This document shows, piece after piece, positions 57,029-64,000 of a DNA stretch of 64,000 nt (position 1 is the stretch's first letter; each line of letters starts with the position of its first letter). Source of the stretch: Acidobacteriota bacterium (GTDB lineage Bacteria > Acidobacteriota > Terriglobia > Acidiferrales > UBA7541); the NCBI GenBank assembly GCA_003165465.1, contig PLUM01000069.1, forward strand, positions 25,018 to 89,017, read 5' to 3'. The position numbers and the translations under genes were made by a program. The notes below the pieces were generated by a model. That model was not told the DNA's origin. It ran no database searches and saw only the letters and a list, made by a program, of their open reading frames with translations.

Positions 57029-57133
57029 TGTGGTGACTCGTGGGTCGTGATTCGTGAATCGTGAAAAATCTTCCACGATCCACAAATCACGACCCACAAC
57101 TCACGATTCACGAATCACTAATCACTAATCACT
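57029..57133. repeat. TCAC-type repeats, family G copy 2
   Basis: GTGGTGACTCGTGGGTCGTG then complementary CACGACCCACAACTCACGAT, ending CACTAATCACTAATCAC. Partly inverted, partly direct. Confidence 0.75.
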
Positions 57134-57215
57134 GCATTCCCGCGAATGCATATCCCATCCGCGCGTTCCCCGTTGACGCGGCGGCCCGCTCCGGCCTATA
57201 GTTGCGCGCTTCTCG

Positions 57216-58523
57216 GTGAGGCGCGCCTTGCTCGATCGTATTTTTCATCTCCAGGAAAATAAGACCACGGTTCGCCAGGAACTGCTGGGCGGCCTGACCA
57301 CCTTCATGGCCATGGCCTACGTGGTGGTCGTGAACCCGCGCATCCTGGGCGAAGCGGGCATGCCCGTCGAGGGCGTGCTCTTCGCGACGTGCATTTCGGC
57401 GGCGTTCGCCACGCTCGTCATGGGCCTGTGGGCGAATTATCCGATTGCCCTCGCTCCGGGCATGTCGCTGAACGCGTACTTCACCTACTCGATCGTTCTG
57501 GGGCGCGGCGTGCCATGGCAAACCGCCCTCGGCGTTGTCTTCCTGTCCGGCGCGCTCTTCCTGATTCTGACGCTCACCAACATCCGCGAGCACATCGTCA
57601 ACGACATTCCCGATTGCCTGAAGCACGGCACCGCCGCCGGCATCGGCTTCTTCATCGCCTTTGTCGGATTGCGCAACGCCAAAATTATTGTGGCCAGCAC
57701 GGCCACGTTCGTCACGCTCGGAAAATCGTCCGACCCGCAGGTGCGGCTGGCCGCGCTGGGCCTCGTTCTGATCGCCATCCTGATGTCGCGCAAGATTGGC
57801 GGCGCGATCCTGATCGGCATCGTGGCCATCGCGCTGCTCGGCATCCCTCTGGGCCTCACCGTTCTGCCCTCGCACATCTTTTCCATGCCCCATCCGGGCG
57901 GCACGTTCCTGAAACTCGATTTCCGCTCGGCCTTCAAAATCGGCCTCGGCGATCTGATCTTCGTCTTCTTTTTTGTGGACCTCTTCGACAACGTGGGAAC
58001 CCTCGTCGGCGTTTGCGAACAGGGCGGATTCCTGCGCAACGGAAAATTCCCGCGCGCCAGCCGCGCACTCCTCGCCGACGCCTTCGGCACCATGGTCGGC
58101 GCGCTGACCGGCACGTCCACGGTCACGAGTTACATCGAGAGCGCCGCCGGCGTCGCGGCGGGAGCCCGAACGGGCCTCGGCAACGTGCTCATCGCCTTCC
58201 TCTTTCTGATTGCGATTTTCTGCGCGCCCATCGTCGCCGCCGTTCCCGCCTATGCCACCGCGCCCGCCCTCATCCTGGTCGGCGCGCTGATGTGCGCCTC
58301 GCTCGCCAAAGTCCGTTGGGACGATTTCACCGAGGCGTTTCCCGCATTCATCACGCTTGTCGCCACGCCGCTCACCTTCAGCATCGCCACGGGATTGAGC
58401 CTGGGCCTGCTTTCGTTCACCTTCATCAAAATCGGCACCGGCAAAATGCGCGAAATCAGCCCGCTCATCTGGGTCCTCTCTGCCCTGTTTATGCTGCGCT
58501 TCGCCTTCCTCGGCGCGGAATAG
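57216..58523 (+). CDS. NCS2-family purine permease (AzgA-like)
   Basis: Inner-membrane H+-coupled uptake of hypoxanthine, guanine or adenine. 435 aa with about 12 hydrophobic segments. Motifs: LGGLTTFMAMAYVVVVNPRI, ALAPGMSLNAYFTYSI, KHGTAAGIGFFIAFVG, VFFFVDLFDNVGTLVGV and the C-terminal signature GTSTVTSYIESAAGVAAGAR, all typical of the AzgA/PbuG subgroup. Starts with GTG 57216 and no strong ribosome site. No purine riboswitch-like fold was spotted upstream. Confidence 0.93.
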   Translation: MRRALLDRIFHLQENKTTVRQELLGGLTTFMAMAYVVVVNPRILGEAGMPVEGVLFATCISAAFATLVMGLWANYPIALAPGMSLNAYFTYSIVLGRGVPWQTALGVVFLSGALFLILTLTNIREHIVNDIPDCLKHGTAAGIGFFIAFVGLRNAKIIVASTATFVTLGKSSDPQVRLAALGLVLIAILMSRKIGGAILIGIVAIALLGIPLGLTVLPSHIFSMPHPGGTFLKLDFRSAFKIGLGDLIFVFFFVDLFDNVGTLVGVCEQGGFLRNGKFPRASRALLADAFGTMVGALTGTSTVTSYIESAAGVAAGARTGLGNVLIAFLFLIAIFCAPIVAAVPAYATAPALILVGALMCASLAKVRWDDFTEAFPAFITLVATPLTFSIATGLSLGLLSFTFIKIGTGKMREISPLIWVLSALFMLRFAFLGAE

Positions 58524-58537
58524 AAATTTTGCCTTTC

Positions 58538-58618
58538 AGTAGCACAGGCTTCAGCCTGTGTGATTTTGATCGGCGGCAAGGGAAAGTCAAAAGAACACAG
58601 GCTGAAGCCTGTGCTACT
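58538..58618 (-). repeat. family A repeat, copy 13
   Basis: AGTAGCACAGGCTTCAGCCT, core GATTTTGATCGGCGGCAAGG then GAAAGTCAAAAGAA, right arm. Minus orientation. Confidence 0.9.
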
Positions 58619-58801
58619 CAAACCCCGCGCGGCCGTTTCTATATGGCAATCCCGCAAGGCCCTCGTGCCCGCCCGGAATCCTCCCCCCAACAAAATGCAC
58701 CGAAACTGCGAAGCGAAAAAAACAATAAAAACAGGCCTCGCGAATTGACGGACGCCCGGAAGTCGCGTAATCTAAAAAGCGCGAAGGGCTAACAGATGAA
58801 G

Positions 58802-58877
58802 GGGCGGTTAGCTCAGCGGTTAGAGCGTCCGGTTTACACCCGGAAGGTCGCGTGTTCAAATCACGCACTGCCCACCA
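58802..58877 (+). tRNA. tRNA-Val (TAC)
   Basis: 76 nt with encoded CCA. Acceptor GGGCGGT pairs with ACTGCCC, D-stem GCTC/GAGC, anticodon loop TTTACAC giving TAC, T-arm GCGTG-TTCAAAT-CACGC. Confidence 0.95.
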
Positions 58878-58895
58878 ATCAAGCGTCCATACAAC

Positions 58896-58972
58896 GGGGC
58901 CGTAGTTCAGTCGGTTAGAACGCCTGCCTGTCACGCAGGAGGTCGCGAGTTCGAGTCTCGTCGGCCCCGCCA
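58896..58972 (+). tRNA. tRNA-Asp (GTC)
   Basis: 77 nt with encoded CCA. GGGGCCG/CGGCCCC acceptor, anticodon stem CCTGC/GCAGG with loop CTGTCAC giving GTC, T-arm TTCGAGT. 18 nt after tRNA-Val; its 3' end is the probable attachment site of the element that follows. Confidence 0.96.
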
Positions 58973-58997
58973 TTCTAATCCGCACAAAGTCTTGCAG

Positions 58998-60206
58998 TTA
59001 CGCTGCAATTGGTTCTGCTTCTTTTTTCCGAATTCTAGGTACCATAGGTCTCATCACCGTAGGAACCGTAAAACCCGTTCCGATCTTCCCTGCTTCTTCG
59101 AGCCGATAATTCAGGTCGTCCGATACTTTGCTGTACTGATCGGTCACCGATTGCTTCTTCGAGTGTCACAGCCAGTATTTAATGAGGTCTTCCGGCGCCC
59201 GTTGTTTTCTCAGCCACGTTGTCCTGAATCGACGCATAGCATGGAAGCCCGTCTTCTCAACTCCAAGTCCTTCAAGAATCGGATGAAGTGAACGCCGGAC
59301 TACGTTTGTCTGAGACAGCGGCCTACCAGTACCGTTAGCGAAAATGAGACCCAATTTTCGGTCTCCAATGAATTCTTTGATTAGTTTAGCTAGCTTGGGA
59401 CAGACATCAATCTGCCTGTATGCGGATTTTGTCTTTGGCGTCTGGATGCTCTTTTGCCAGCAGGACTGCTCGACGGTAATAGTGCGACAGTCTGTGGAAA
59501 GATGTCTTACTTCCAGCCCAAAGGCTTCACCAATTCTGAGCCCCGTTCCGGCCAGCAGTGCGTACAAAATCTGATCCTGACCGGATGCTTTTTCAACGAT
59601 GGCACTCATAGTTTCTGCGGTGAAGGTTGGTTGTTTTTGATTCTCGATGACAGGCAGGTCTATAAACTCATTGTTCCACTTGCGTGGAAACAACTGTTCC
59701 CCGTTGTCATCGATGGCTGAACCTACGACAAATTTCACAAAGTTGACGTAGGTGGTTATCGTCTGTGCAGAAAGGTTTGCTTCGTGCATCTTGGCGACGA
59801 GTACCTTTAGTGTGCGGTTGTTGATGCTCGCAAGCGGCAAATCCCCAATGTTCGGATTGAGCCACTTATTGAGGCAAGACCGCCAGTTGGAAACAGTGGC
59901 AGGCTTCGCCGGACGACGCTTCCTTTTGACGACATGACTCAAAAATCACTCTGCCTGTTTGCGAAACGTAGTGCCCACGTTGGTCTCGACAAATTGCTTA
60001 ACATCGTTCACCCCGCTGGCATCAACGATTTCGGTTGTCCTACGTCGCCGTTCACCGCTAGTTAGATATCCGAGTGCCTTTCGATCTACCGGACAGATTC
60101 GTTCACTTGCATGAACTCTTTCTTGCCCCGGCGGATATTTCCAGAAGCGAACGACATACCATTTACCGCTAACTTCTATTTTCCCCACCTGACCACGGCG
60201 AGCCAT
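58998..60206 (-). pseudogene. tyrosine integrase, interrupted by two in-frame TGA codons
   Basis: The track splits this into ORFs 59946-60326 and 59166-59942, but all pieces share one frame. From ATG 60206 (MARRGQVGKIEVSGKWYVVR) it reads to a TGA at 59946-59948, continues with FLSHVVKRKRRPAKP, core-binding and catalytic domain (GTGLRIGEAFGL with the first catalytic Arg; FHAMRRFRTTWLR with H-x-x-R), and meets a second TGA at 59166-59168 between KYWL and HSKK. The frame then runs on with the catalytic Tyr in DQYSKV to a TAA at 58998. About 402 codons, the normal size of this acidobacterial integrase type. The second TGA falls where LGH is expected. Confidence 0.88.
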
Positions 60207-60526
60207 AGATGGCCCTTTCCGCTTGTCTAGTGTCGCTGGTGAAAGATTATCCCTGCCGATGTCATTTGGCAACGGAAGTACGTAATTTTCAGGGGGCACG
60301 ACAGAACAGAAATTCATAAAGACCAAACTTTCGACACTTATAGCGTCGTTAGTTCGGAAGTCTTCTTAACTTGAGCCTTGTGGATTTCTTGCCGTGGTTT
60401 ACGGCAATACTTGACTCACCTTTATGAACCCACCAGCGAAGGCCGATTTCCTTCCGCTGATGTTGTGCACTTCGCAGGTCCCGGCACGGTACTAACGGTT
60501 GGCTCGGGAGAGCCTGACCTGCATAG
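60207..60526. other. gap upstream of integrase remnant
   Basis: 320 bp, no gene supported. Short inverted bits such as GCCGTGGTTTACGGC occur. It may hold the promoter of the former integrase. Confidence 0.4.
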
Positions 60527-60988
60527 TCAACAACTTCCTTTCAATATTGCGTCCAGACGCCGACCGTCACTACCCAACACGTCGTACCGCCCATGGCAAA
60601 CATATTCTCCCGCAATTTTCGCTTTTATTTCCTGAATAAATTCAGGTGTTGAATACTGCTCATTCTTCTTCGACCATTCCGCAACCGCGTGAAGGAACTT
60701 GCGATTGAGGTCCACGAACGTGGCTGAACCCAATAAATGCGGGAAACGGTGAACGTGCTGTATCGCCTGGCTTGCGGCTGAGTCCGGAAACCAGCCGCCG
60801 ACGAGCATCCCAGATGGATTCTGGACGATTTGAGTGATGTTGTTCTCCAGACTAAACAACACGGATGCGACTGCATCAACGATGTATTCATCTTGGTACG
60901 AGAGCTTCTCCACGCCCAGCTCTGCTGCGACTGTGTTCATAATCGCTTCACAGTGTTGACTCAACTCCTGCTTTTGCGATTCCGGCAT
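60527..60988 (-). CDS. hypothetical protein of mobile element
   Basis: 153 aa, not recognised. Helical: MPESQKQELSQHCEAIMNTV, DAVASVLFSLENNITQIV, FLHAVAEWSKKNEQYSTPEF. A ~30-bp gap separates its start from the IS3 inverted repeat. It could belong to the element's original cargo; the unknown gene on the other side of the IS has the same strand, so the IS may have inserted between two genes of one transcript. Confidence 0.6.
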   Translation of the reverse strand: MPESQKQELSQHCEAIMNTVAAELGVEKLSYQDEYIVDAVASVLFSLENNITQIVQNPSGMLVGGWFPDSAASQAIQHVHRFPHLLGSATFVDLNRKFLHAVAEWSKKNEQYSTPEFIQEIKAKIAGEYVCHGRYDVLGSDGRRLDAILKGSC

Positions 60989-61034
60989 AGCGTATGACCA
61001 GCCCGAGTTTTTGTACCACGGCGAGTGAGAGAGT

Positions 61035-61877
61035 CTACATCACAGCCAACGGCTGTGAAATTAGATTCGTTGGGACCCTTGGGCTACAGGCCGCCGGCGC
61101 CGGCGGCCTGTAGCCCAGCGACGAGTGCGGTCGCCGCGTATTGTACTCCACCCGCCACTGTTCGATCACGACCTGTGCCTCCTTCAACGAGTAGAAGATC
61201 TCCCCATTCAAGCACTCGTCGCGCAACTTTCCGTTGAAGCTCTCGCAGTACCCGTTCTCCCATGGACTTCCCGGTTCGATGTACAGCGTTCCTGTTCCCA
61301 CATTCGCCAGCCACTTCCGTAGTTCCTTCGCTACGAATTCTGGGCCGTTATCGGAGCGAATATGTTCCGGGATTCCTCGCCACAGCATCACGTCGGCCAG
61401 TGTCTCGATCACCTCATAGCTTCTCAGTCTTCGAGCGACTCGAATCGCCAGGCACTCCCGCGTGTATTCGTCGATCAGCACCAACATCCGCAGCGTTCTT
61501 CCGTTGTGTGTCATGGCGCTCACGAAGTCGTAGCTCCACACGTGATTCGCCCGCTCCGGTCTGAGCCGCACGCACGAACCATCGTTCAGCCACAGCCGTC
61601 TCCGCACCCTTTGTTTTTGCGGGACTTTCAGTCCCTCGCGACGCCAGATGCGCTGCACCCGATCCTTGCCCACCTGCCACCCAGCCATCCGCAACAGCGC
61701 CGTGATTCTCCGGTAGCCGTAGCGGCCATACTCACTGGCCAGGGTAATGATCGTTCGGGTCAGCGCATCTTCCTCCGTCCGCTGGTTCGGCTGGTAGCGC
61801 TGCGTTCCGCGCCACTGCTTCACCAGCCGGCAGGCATGCCGCTCCGAGAGTTCGTACTTCTCCCGCGCATGCTCCAC
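61035..61877 (-). CDS. IS3-family transposase OrfB (DDE catalytic part)
   Basis: DDE integrase-type transposase. The frame is open from about 61918, upstream of the track's M at 61877, so translation is expected by frameshift from orfA. Order: helix-turn-helix-like HTH_21 region (LASEYGRYGYRRITALLRMAG), then catalytic Asp in HVWSYDFVSAMTH, Asp in IRSDNGPEFVAKEL and Glu in GSPWENGYCESFNGKLRDE. The C-terminal NTRRPHSSLGYRPPAP is classic. Its last codons cross a 36-bp perfect palindrome. Confidence 0.95.
   Translation of the reverse strand: MEHAREKYELSERHACRLVKQWRGTQRYQPNQRTEEDALTRTIITLASEYGRYGYRRITALLRMAGWQVGKDRVQRIWRREGLKVPQKQRVRRRLWLNDGSCVRLRPERANHVWSYDFVSAMTHNGRTLRMLVLIDEYTRECLAIRVARRLRSYEVIETLADVMLWRGIPEHIRSDNGPEFVAKELRKWLANVGTGTLYIEPGSPWENGYCESFNGKLRDECLNGEIFYSLKEAQVVIEQWRVEYNTRRPHSSLGYRPPAPAACSPRVPTNLISQPLAVM
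61081..61116. repeat. 36-bp perfect palindrome inside OrfB 3' end
   Basis: GGGCTACAGGCCGCCGGC followed by its exact reverse complement, no loop. Both strands read the same LGYRPPAPAACSP peptide. It could fold as a strong hairpin and stop transcription entering the IS from outside. Confidence 0.9.
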
Positions 61878-61900
61878 CGCCGTCCGACGCCGCTCAGGGC

Positions 61901-62179
61901 TTAGAAGTTTCCCTCCGCTACATCCTTGAGAACTTGCTTCTCCAGCGACAACTCCGCCACCAGTCGCTTCAGTTTCGCGTTCTCCCTCTCCAGCTCTTTC
62001 AACCGCTTCGCTTGATCCAGCTTCATCCCGCCGTATTCCTTCCGCCAGCGGTAATACGTCTGGATCGTGATCTCAGCTTCCTTGCAGGCTTGCGGTGTGT
62101 TCTTCCCGTTTGCGATCTCCACTTCGATCTGCCGCAGCACTGTCACGATCTGCTCCGGTTTGTATCTCTTGATTGGCAT
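61901..62179 (-). CDS. IS3-family transposase OrfA (HTH)
   Basis: 92-aa DNA-binding protein. Begins MPIKRYKPEQIVTVLRQIEV; helix-turn-helix in TPQACKEAEITIQTYYRWRKEYGG, then a leucine-zipper-like coiled coil (AKRLKELERENAKLKRLVAELSLEKQVLKDV). Ends GNF-stop at 61901, just after the slippery site. Confidence 0.95.
   Translation of the reverse strand: MPIKRYKPEQIVTVLRQIEVEIANGKNTPQACKEAEITIQTYYRWRKEYGGMKLDQAKRLKELERENAKLKRLVAELSLEKQVLKDVAEGNF
61907..61913 (-). promoter_or_regulatory. -1 ribosomal frameshift heptamer between OrfA and OrfB
   Basis: Minus-strand G GGA AAC in the orfA frame, the X-XXY-YYZ form. Slipping back one base gives GGG AAA CTT CTA AGC, which enters the orfB frame (KLLS) exactly. 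The stop TAA of orfA is one codon further on. Confidence 0.85.
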
Positions 62180-62243
62180 GACCGGTCTTCCTCCTCAGGT
62201 GAATTCTCTCTCATTTCACCTGGTACAAAAATCCCCGGTCAGG

Positions 62244-63371
62244 TCAAGAGACCATCTGATGCTCGGTAATGTCCTCTGCCTGGTATCCGATCAAATCCTC
62301 GACAGGATCAGGCGTATCTTCATCCGGCGATCCGGTCGGGCGTTCAAATCTATGTGGGTCGGCGCCCCCATAATCTCCGTCACGGATGACATGGTTCGTA
62401 GTGCGCACTCTTCGACCATTGTTGCTTATAAATTGCTTGCTGCCCATACCGAGGAAGTATCGTTTTTGCTTTTCTTCCTGGCTCAGGTCGGAGCCGCCTT
62501 TGTCAGCGGGGCCAAACAGGTCTTCGAAGTCTTCGGCACCCATGAACACGGCGGGATTGACCATAGAGTTTCCGCGCACCGCTTCCACGATTTTGTTAGC
62601 GTTCGGTCTGTAAACAATCTCTCCAGTGCCAGCAGACGCATCCTTCATCATCGTTCCGACGTTAACGTCCAGCCGATGGAAACCGAGAACATTGTTCCAC
62701 CAGTACATCACAAGATTCGTAAACTGTCTGTGAAACCAGTGTTGCTGCTGATCGATCAACATGCGTGAACATTTCTCAAATCTCACCGTGTCCGTGAACA
62801 ATGAATCCAGTTCCGCATCAACCTGGAGCGCCTGAAACACATCCTGGGCGATAACACCCTTTGCAAACATCTTGCGGAGAAGATTTTTCGCTTTGTCCCG
62901 GATCGTGATCTTAATCGCTTCATGTTTTTCATCGCGGTCCAATCTTTTCGACTTCCACTCGGATGGTCTAGCAAACAGTCTTTCACCATCGATCACCACG
63001 GAACGCATGACAATTGCTCGGCGATAGATTGAAGTTCCTGACTTCGCACGACCGTTTTTGACAATCAGCCAGTCCGCTAACCCATCCTTGACATACCGTT
63101 CGGCCTCACGGCGAGTTACGCGCTCTGCCCGCTCTTCGCAAAAGCAATGTTCTTTCTTAATTTCGCCCGTCTGTTGATCGAAGCAGTAGTGGAGCAGGGC
63201 CATGTCCCGCATCTGCGTTACTTTAGGAGGACCCACTTGGGCAAACTTCGGCGAACCCACCGCAGAGGCAGGTTCGTTGACACGAGACAACGGTGAACCA
63301 GCCATGCCGGAGAAGCGCCGTACTGCTGGCGGCTTCCTCGGGCTAGACTTTGTAATGGGCGAAGTGTTCAT
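62244..63371 (-). CDS. hypothetical protein of mobile element (375 aa)
   Basis: Not recognised. Polar, mixed alpha/beta: a Pro/Ser-rich first 50 residues, then YCFDQQTGEIKKEHCFCEERAERVTRREAERYVKDG (three Cys/His pairs possibly binding metal), central helices, and an acidic end (GSPDEDTPDPVEDLIGYQAEDI). The stop is 13 bp from the IS inverted repeat, so the IS lies just beyond its end and the frame is intact. The start may also be one of the internal ATGs. Could be a phage structural or regulatory protein; no motif decides. Confidence 0.65.
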   Translation of the reverse strand: MNTSPITKSSPRKPPAVRRFSGMAGSPLSRVNEPASAVGSPKFAQVGPPKVTQMRDMALLHYCFDQQTGEIKKEHCFCEERAERVTRREAERYVKDGLADWLIVKNGRAKSGTSIYRRAIVMRSVVIDGERLFARPSEWKSKRLDRDEKHEAIKITIRDKAKNLLRKMFAKGVIAQDVFQALQVDAELDSLFTDTVRFEKCSRMLIDQQQHWFHRQFTNLVMYWWNNVLGFHRLDVNVGTMMKDASAGTGEIVYRPNANKIVEAVRGNSMVNPAVFMGAEDFEDLFGPADKGGSDLSQEEKQKRYFLGMGSKQFISNNGRRVRTTNHVIRDGDYGGADPHRFERPTGSPDEDTPDPVEDLIGYQAEDITEHQMVS

Positions 63372-63448
63372 AAAATTGTGCCGCTAATTTCCGCCAGCGG
63401 TGAGCGGCCTTTACGCTGCTAGGTCAAAGTCTCGTGGTTCAAAGAGTG

Positions 63449-63487
63449 CAGGCGATCGCGGGCCGCTGCAGTCGGCCCGTCGCCTAC
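63449..63487. terminator. GC-rich hairpin downstream of HExxH gene
   Basis: Imperfect stem GGCGATCGCGGGCCG and CGGCCCGTCGCC around CTGCAG, 10 nt beyond the stop at 63496. No T tract, so the role is uncertain. Confidence 0.4.
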
Positions 63488-63495
63488 ATACTTTT

Positions 63496-63990
63496 TCACG
63501 CTGCTTCTTTTTGAATAAACGGCTCCTTTACAGATAGATCGTGCGGCTTGGGGAACAACCTCGGATGTGAAAGCGCTACCCGAGCCACCTTTGCTCCTAT
63601 ATCGGATACCGCTCGCCAGAATCCCTCGAAGAGATGGTCATTACGCTGAACGGCGTGGTGCGCCAGTTCATGGATGAACAGGTCGTAGTTGCGTTCCCAA
63701 TCTTCGACATCATGCTTCGCGACGTTCACCGTGAAGATGTAGTCTTTTGGCGACCACTGCGTGCATCCTAGGAGCTTCGCCTTCGGGTCGTTCGCGAACT
63801 GAACTTTCTTCAGTTTTCGGCCGAGCACGAGTGGCGCAACCTTCTCGACGAATTCTTTGTAGCGTAGTTGTGGCTTCGTTAAGTCTTTCTCGGGGATGAT
63901 TCCAATGGGTGCGTCGACACTGGTTGAGAATTCCGCTGATGCCTTCTTGACGCCAGCGCGAACCAGGTTCTTTCGCATCTCCGGGGTCAA
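63496..63990 (-). CDS. HExxH zincin-like protein, possibly partial
   Basis: Putative metallopeptidase of 164 aa or more. The zinc motif is LFIHELAHHAVQ (HELAH), in a short SprT-like or WSS1-like setting: a strand DYIFTVNVAKHDV before it and helix FEGFWRAVSDIGAKVARVA after it. The track start is TTG at 63990 and the frame stays open to the right edge, so the true start may lie outside. Unknown substrate; in mobile elements such proteins can be DNA-protein repair proteases or anti-defence factors, but this is inference. Confidence 0.6.
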   Translation of the reverse strand: MTPEMRKNLVRAGVKKASAEFSTSVDAPIGIIPEKDLTKPQLRYKEFVEKVAPLVLGRKLKKVQFANDPKAKLLGCTQWSPKDYIFTVNVAKHDVEDWERNYDLFIHELAHHAVQRNDHLFEGFWRAVSDIGAKVARVALSHPRLFPKPHDLSVKEPFIQKEAA

Positions 63991-64000
63991 TGCACCTCGC

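Larger units (their letters stand above)
56528..57215. other. 688-bp repeat-filled gap before purine permease
   Basis: No gene supported. It contains family F, E and G repeats in a row (listed below) and promoter sequence for two divergent genes. Confidence 0.6.
61008..62231 (-). mobile_element. IS3-family insertion sequence
   Basis: About 1.2 kb. Ends are imperfect inverted repeats opening TTTTTGTACCA, with the shared inner block TGAGAGAG on both sides (61027-61034 on the left; complement CTCTCTCA near 62206 on the right). Two overlapping genes, orfA and orfB. Direct target duplication was looked for and not found. Looks potentially active: both frames are intact. Confidence 0.88.
58973..64000. 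mobile_element. integrated element at tRNA-Asp (left part only)
   Basis: Starts just after tRNA-Asp with an integrase gene pointing at the tRNA, then genes of unknown function, an IS3 element and an HExxH protein. Base composition is lower in GC than the rest of the window, and the dispersed repeat families stop here. No second copy of the tRNA end is in the window, so the right boundary is not seen. Probably a decayed integrative element or phage remnant. Confidence 0.75.

Noticed and set aside
58614-58985. 123-aa minus ORF across tRNA-Val/Asp
   Set aside because: Antisense of two tRNAs (GPTRLELATSCVTGRRSNRLNYGP), not a gene.
58998-60206. UGA recoding (Trp or Gly) to explain the integrase
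   Set aside because: One reassignment does not fit both positions, and other genes in the window use TGA as a normal stop (e.g. sortase cassette, kelch).
61025-61237. Plus-strand 70-aa ORF with LGYRPPAPAACSP
   Set aside because: The similarity to OrfB arises because the palindrome encodes the same peptide on both strands.

Overview
The window looks like a chromosomal segment of an Acidobacteriota (Terriglobia-like) bacterium. The evidence is the gene content: two very large TonB-dependent receptors that begin with a carboxypeptidase-regulatory-like domain, a secreted VWA protein of the type typical of this phylum, several secreted beta-propeller proteins, and a high density of dispersed 75-110 bp inverted repeats in almost every intergenic gap. 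GC is high through most of the window and visibly lower after about 58,980. Taxonomy is inferred from families I recognise; no search was run.

Layout. 1-9,650: partial PhoH-type ATPase, kelch protein, regulatory-domain protein, TonB receptor 1, YncE-like propeller, Tat-exported metallo-beta-lactamase-fold protein. 9,800-16,400: housekeeping (methyltransferase, thioredoxin, glycogen synthase divergent from rsmA, glycerophosphodiesterase, nrdR overlapping a flippase-like membrane protein). 16,600-23,900: secreted lactonase-like hydrolase, orphan PstS, DUF1330-type protein, haem-propeller protein 1, FtsK. 24,100-31,000: tRNA-Phe, di-haem peroxidase, a three-gene sortase cassette (LPKTA-anchored substrate, VWA protein, class D-like sortase), haem-propeller protein 2 with a strong terminator. 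31,100-39,500: MsrA, TlpA-like thiol protein, LVIVD-type propeller, orphan RND permease, small lipoprotein. 40,000-44,000: pheA, ilvC, ilvD (aromatic and branched-chain amino acid synthesis). 44,000-58,500: esterase-like hydrolase, a compact operon of two thymidylate-kinase-like proteins, Ppx/GppA-HD and SixA, then ParB/ParA, TonB receptor 2 and a purine permease. 58,800-58,972: tRNA-Val and tRNA-Asp.

Right end. Immediately after tRNA-Asp lies the start of an integrated element running off the window: a tyrosine integrase broken by two in-frame TGA codons, unknown genes, an intact-looking IS3-family element with a canonical -1 slippery heptamer, and an HExxH protein.

The most noteworthy signals are (i) the Gram-negative sortase cassette, (ii) the tmk-like pair with a Walker A lysine-to-arginine change in the second copy, coupled to exopolyphosphatase and SixA genes, (iii) a family of about 13 oriented, double-hairpin repeats, and (iv) the doubly nonsense-interrupted integrase at tRNA-Asp.
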